Positions 61,523-64,000 of a stretch of 64,000 bases of DNA are shown piece by piece. Every line of letters starts with the position of its first letter. The stretch's first letter is position 1. Location of the stretch: assembly GCA_965662545.1 (NCBI GenBank), contig CBFIHZ010000002.1, forward strand, positions 124,001 to 188,000. Direction: 5' to 3'. Below the pieces are notes generated by a model. The model was given only the letters and a program-made list of their open reading frames with translations. It was not told the DNA's origin and did no database searches. The position numbers and the translations under genes were made by a program. Origin of the DNA: CPC320 sp002684375 (GTDB lineage Bacteria > Pseudomonadota > Alphaproteobacteria > Rhodobacterales > Rhodobacteraceae).

Positions 61523-62296
61523 ATGTCGTTAGAAGGCAAAACTGCCATTGTCACGGGGTCAACGTCGGGAATCGGTCTGGGAATCATACGTGGATTGGCC
61601 GAATCAGGGGCTGATGTGATTCTCAATTCGTTTACAGACACAGCGCAAGATTACGCACTGGCAGAGGGAATCGCCAAAGAATTCAACGTTTCAGCACGAT
61701 ATGTCTCGGCGGATATGCGTGATGGGCAAGCCTGTCGCGGGTTGATTGCCGATGTGGGACGCTGCGATATTTTGGTGAATAATGCCGGCGTACAACATGT
61801 CGCTCCGATCGATCAGTTTCCGGCCAGTAAGTGGGATGACATCCTCGCTATCAATCTGACATCGGCGTTTCATACGACGGCCGCAGCCCTGCAAATGATG
61901 CGCGCTGCAGGCTGGGGCAGGGTGGTCAATATTGCCTCGGCGCATGGGTTAACCGCCAGTCCGTTTAAATCGGCCTATGTGGCTGCCAAGCATGGCGTGG
62001 TTGGTTTGACAAAAACCGTCGCGTTGGAGACAGCCGAAGAACCCATCACCGCAAACGCCATTTGTCCAGGGTATGTATTGACCCCTTTGCTAGAGGCGCA
62101 ATTGCCCGCAACCATGGAAAAATACGGCATGGACCGTGAGACGGTGATCAAAAATATTATTCTCGACCGGCAACCGTCGCGCAGCTTTGCCACTGTTGAG
62201 CAATTGGCTGGAACATGTTGTTTTCTCTGCTCGAATGCCGCCGACCAAATTACTGGCACGACGATCAGTATGGATGGTGGCTGGACCGCGATGTGA
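61523..62296 (+). CDS. bdhA: 3-hydroxybutyrate dehydrogenase
   Basis: A 257-residue SDR that interconverts 3-hydroxybutyrate and acetoacetate, used in polyhydroxybutyrate turnover. VTGSTSGIGLGIIRGLA is the NAD site, DILVNNAGVQHVAPID the NNAG motif with the VQHV sequence typical of these enzymes, and SAYVAAKHGVVGLTKTVALE the catalytic Tyr-x3-Lys. Length matches. AAAGGAAAAGCGCA precedes the ATG. It is downstream of the candidate RNA and convergent with the DUF502 gene. Confidence 0.93.
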   Translation: MSLEGKTAIVTGSTSGIGLGIIRGLAESGADVILNSFTDTAQDYALAEGIAKEFNVSARYVSADMRDGQACRGLIADVGRCDILVNNAGVQHVAPIDQFPASKWDDILAINLTSAFHTTAAALQMMRAAGWGRVVNIASAHGLTASPFKSAYVAAKHGVVGLTKTVALETAEEPITANAICPGYVLTPLLEAQLPATMEKYGMDRETVIKNIILDRQPSRSFATVEQLAGTCCFLCSNAADQITGTTISMDGGWTAM

Positions 62297-62350
62297 TCAA
62301 AAATCAGTGCCGCATTAATCAGTGCCGCATTGCTGTCATATGGGGATTAA

Positions 62351-63175
62351 TTAGACTACGGACCCAGCTTTTTCTGTGTTCTTGGCCTCTTGGCGGGCCA
62401 ATTGCGACTTGGCGCTGTCGTTGTCGGCGGTCTCTAAAACAGAGCGAGTAGCCGAAGCATCTTGAGGCTCTGCAACTAATAGAGGGGGGGCATCTTCTTT
62501 TTGCGGATACACAAGCCCGGCTGAAATCACCAGTTTCGCCGCCTCTTCCACGGTCATATCCAGCTCAATAACGTCTTTGCGCGGCACAAACAGCATAAAC
62601 CCAGAGGTCGGGTTCGGGGTGGTCGGCACAAAAATACTAAGAAGATCATCGGCAGTTTTGGGATGGCGTGCAATTTCGCCTCTAGCGCTTGTAGTCACAA
62701 AGCCGACCGCCCAGACATTTTTCCGCGGATATTCGATCAGGCAGGATTTCTCGAACGACCGGTCAGATTGGGCAAAGACGGTCTCAGCCAGTTGTTTAAC
62801 GCCAGAATAGACCGAGCGTACAACTGGCATTCTTGCAACAACAGATTCGGCGTATCGAATCATCGAGCGCCCAATAAATCCCTTTGCAAGCGAACCAACA
62901 AGGATCGTAAACAACAAAAACAGCACGACCCCAACGCCACGTATGTTGACCTTGGTTTCAGGACCGAACAAGTTTTTAAAGAATTGTTCCGGCTGATAGG
63001 GGCCCGGCACAAACGGCAGCACAACCCCATCTACCCAACCGATGACCGACCAAATCAACCAAATAGTCAGGGCCACTGGTGCGATTACCACGAGCCCGGT
63101 CAAAAAACTTGACCTCAGGGTCGCAAAGATACCGGGCTTTTTTGCTTTTGGGGTCTGATCGAAAGGGGTTGTCAT
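62351..63175 (-). CDS. DUF502 membrane protein
   Basis: A 274-residue protein with two spans at the N-terminal half (about 25-50 and 85-105; FLTGLVVIAPVALTIWLIWSV and VVLFLLFTILVGSLAKG) and the DUF502 core (PVVRSVYSGVKQLAETVF, IFVPTTPNPTSGFMLFVP). Function is not settled in the family. Start at 63175; a GTG at 63184 is an alternative. It stands between bdhA and psuG. Confidence 0.9.
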   Translation of the reverse strand: MTTPFDQTPKAKKPGIFATLRSSFLTGLVVIAPVALTIWLIWSVIGWVDGVVLPFVPGPYQPEQFFKNLFGPETKVNIRGVGVVLFLLFTILVGSLAKGFIGRSMIRYAESVVARMPVVRSVYSGVKQLAETVFAQSDRSFEKSCLIEYPRKNVWAVGFVTTSARGEIARHPKTADDLLSIFVPTTPNPTSGFMLFVPRKDVIELDMTVEEAAKLVISAGLVYPQKEDAPPLLVAEPQDASATRSVLETADNDSAKSQLARQEAKNTEKAGSVV

Positions 63176-63259
63176 AAAATCCACATAGTGCTGCCAGAAC
63201 CTGTCAATACTGATTTTTGCAACGTTTCACAATGCAATGACGCGCAAATTTGAACAACT

Positions 63260-64000
63260 TTATGTCAATGTGTTAATTTCTTGGGCAATTTCTGCAGCAA
63301 GGCGGGCATTGTTGCGCACAAGCGCAATATTTGCGGTGAGTGAGCGGCCATCTGTCAGGTCAAAAATCCGCTGTAAAAGAAATGGTGTGACCGCTTTACC
63401 GACGATTCCTTGCCTCTCCGCGTCCGCCAGGGCGGTTCGGATAAAAGGTGCCATCTCGCTCTGGCTGATCTCTTCGGCTTGCGGCACAGGGTTGACGACC
63501 AACTGGCCGCCTGGCAGGTCCAGTTGTTGGCGCATGAAATGGGCCCGGGCAATCTGGGCCGATGTGTCCATTCTTAGCGGCGCCGGCAATTCAGATTGCG
63601 CCGACCAAAAGGCGGGTAAGCTGTCCTGCCCATAGGCAATCACCGGAACGCCAAGCGTTTCGAGAACCTCGAGAGTTTTGGGCAGGTCCAGAATTGCTTT
63701 TGCACCTGCCGCCACCACTGTGACGGGCGTTTGCGCTAATTCATGCAGATCGGCCGAGATGTCAAAACTGTGCTCGGCACCGCGATGGACCCCCCCAATG
63801 CCACCGGTGGCAAACACCGAAATTCCGGCATGGGCCGCCCCAATCATCGTGGCCGCCACGGTTGTGGCCCCGGTGCCGCCCATCGCCATACAGGCCGCCA
63901 GATCAGCCCGCGACAGTTTCGCCGCCTCACGGGTTTGCGCCAGCCCGGTCAGTTGCGCATCGGTCAGCCCGATGCACAGACGCCCGTCAAGCACGGCAAT
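63260..64000 (-). CDS. psuG: pseudouridine-5'-phosphate glycosidase, 5' end outside window
   Basis: The C-terminal 247 or so residues of PsuG, which splits pseudouridine 5'-phosphate into uracil and ribose 5-phosphate. GGTGATTVAATMIGAAHAGI near the start of the visible part, FATGGIGGVHRGAEHSFDIS and VVAAGAKAILDLPKTLEVLE are its active-site blocks. The N-terminus and the partner kinase PsuK would lie beyond position 64000. Confidence 0.93.
   Translation of the reverse strand: MAVLDGRLCIGLTDAQLTGLAQTREAAKLSRADLAACMAMGGTGATTVAATMIGAAHAGISVFATGGIGGVHRGAEHSFDISADLHELAQTPVTVVAAGAKAILDLPKTLEVLETLGVPVIAYGQDSLPAFWSAQSELPAPLRMDTSAQIARAHFMRQQLDLPGGQLVVNPVPQAEEISQSEMAPFIRTALADAERQGIVGKAVTPFLLQRIFDLTDGRSLTANIALVRNNARLAAEIAQEINTLT

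Noticed and set aside
1..64000. CRISPR arrays, transposases, phage genes or rRNA
   Set aside because: I saw no regularly spaced repeats, no transposase or integrase motifs and no rRNA sequence anywhere in the window.

Overview
The window reads as a chromosomal segment of a marine alphaproteobacterium of the Roseobacter group (Rhodobacteraceae), probably one of its moderate-GC lineages. The grounds are gene neighbourhoods and family types seen here: purL-bolA-grxD, ccmE followed by ccmF-ccmH, trpGDC-moaC-moeA beside lexA, a direct-repeat SOS box GTTC-N7-GTTC, a B12-dependent ribonucleotide reductase, DUF6356, DUF502 and a two-domain cold-shock protein. This placement is inference from family knowledge; no search was run.

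Left part (1-14.3 kb) is accessory in character: lower GC, long gene-free gaps, many single genes. Its centrepiece is a catabolic cluster at 2.2-8.5 kb with two convergent arms. The plus arm holds a Gfo/Idh/MocA sugar dehydrogenase and a D-apionolactonase-like protein; the minus arm holds a RuBisCO-like protein, a DUF1537 sugar-acid kinase and a 6PGDH-like oxidoisomerase. Together they match the D-apiose/D-apionate route (apiose to apionolactone, apionate, 3-oxoisoapionate, its 4-phosphate, then cleavage by a RuBisCO-like protein). Beyond it lie an orphan HlyD-type adaptor, an ankyrin-repeat protein, a cupin, an orphan sugar-ABC permease, a complete FosX fosfomycin hydrolase and an EamA transporter.

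Middle part (14.6-48.9 kb) is dense housekeeping: purine synthesis (purL) with BolA/Grx4, a LysR regulator divergent from a fused indolepyruvate:ferredoxin oxidoreductase, an acyltransferase, murI, argC, cytochrome c maturation genes, citrate synthase, gltX, comEC, lexA, molybdenum cofactor genes embedded in a trp operon, and a fabI-gpt-aminotransferase-ppiD-trpE run. pdxH, a two-domain cold-shock protein, a DUF192 protein and tRNA-Pro(TGG) follow.

Right part (49-64 kb) has nrdJ with a clear terminator, an Lrp regulator, DUF6356 plus a class II glutamine amidotransferase, a DsbA-family protein overlapping an acyl-CoA ligase with a divergent XRE-cupin regulator, an aquaglyceroporin behind a frameshifted arsenate reductase, a YejA-type binding protein followed by two tiny lipoproteins, a candidate small RNA, bdhA, DUF502 and the 3' part of psuG, which runs off the window.

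The most interesting items are the apiose/apionate cluster with its RuBisCO-like protein, the decaying arsC whose repaired frame ends exactly on the aqpS start, three candidate small transcripts defined by promoter, palindrome or terminator features in gene-free gaps, and an intact fosX.
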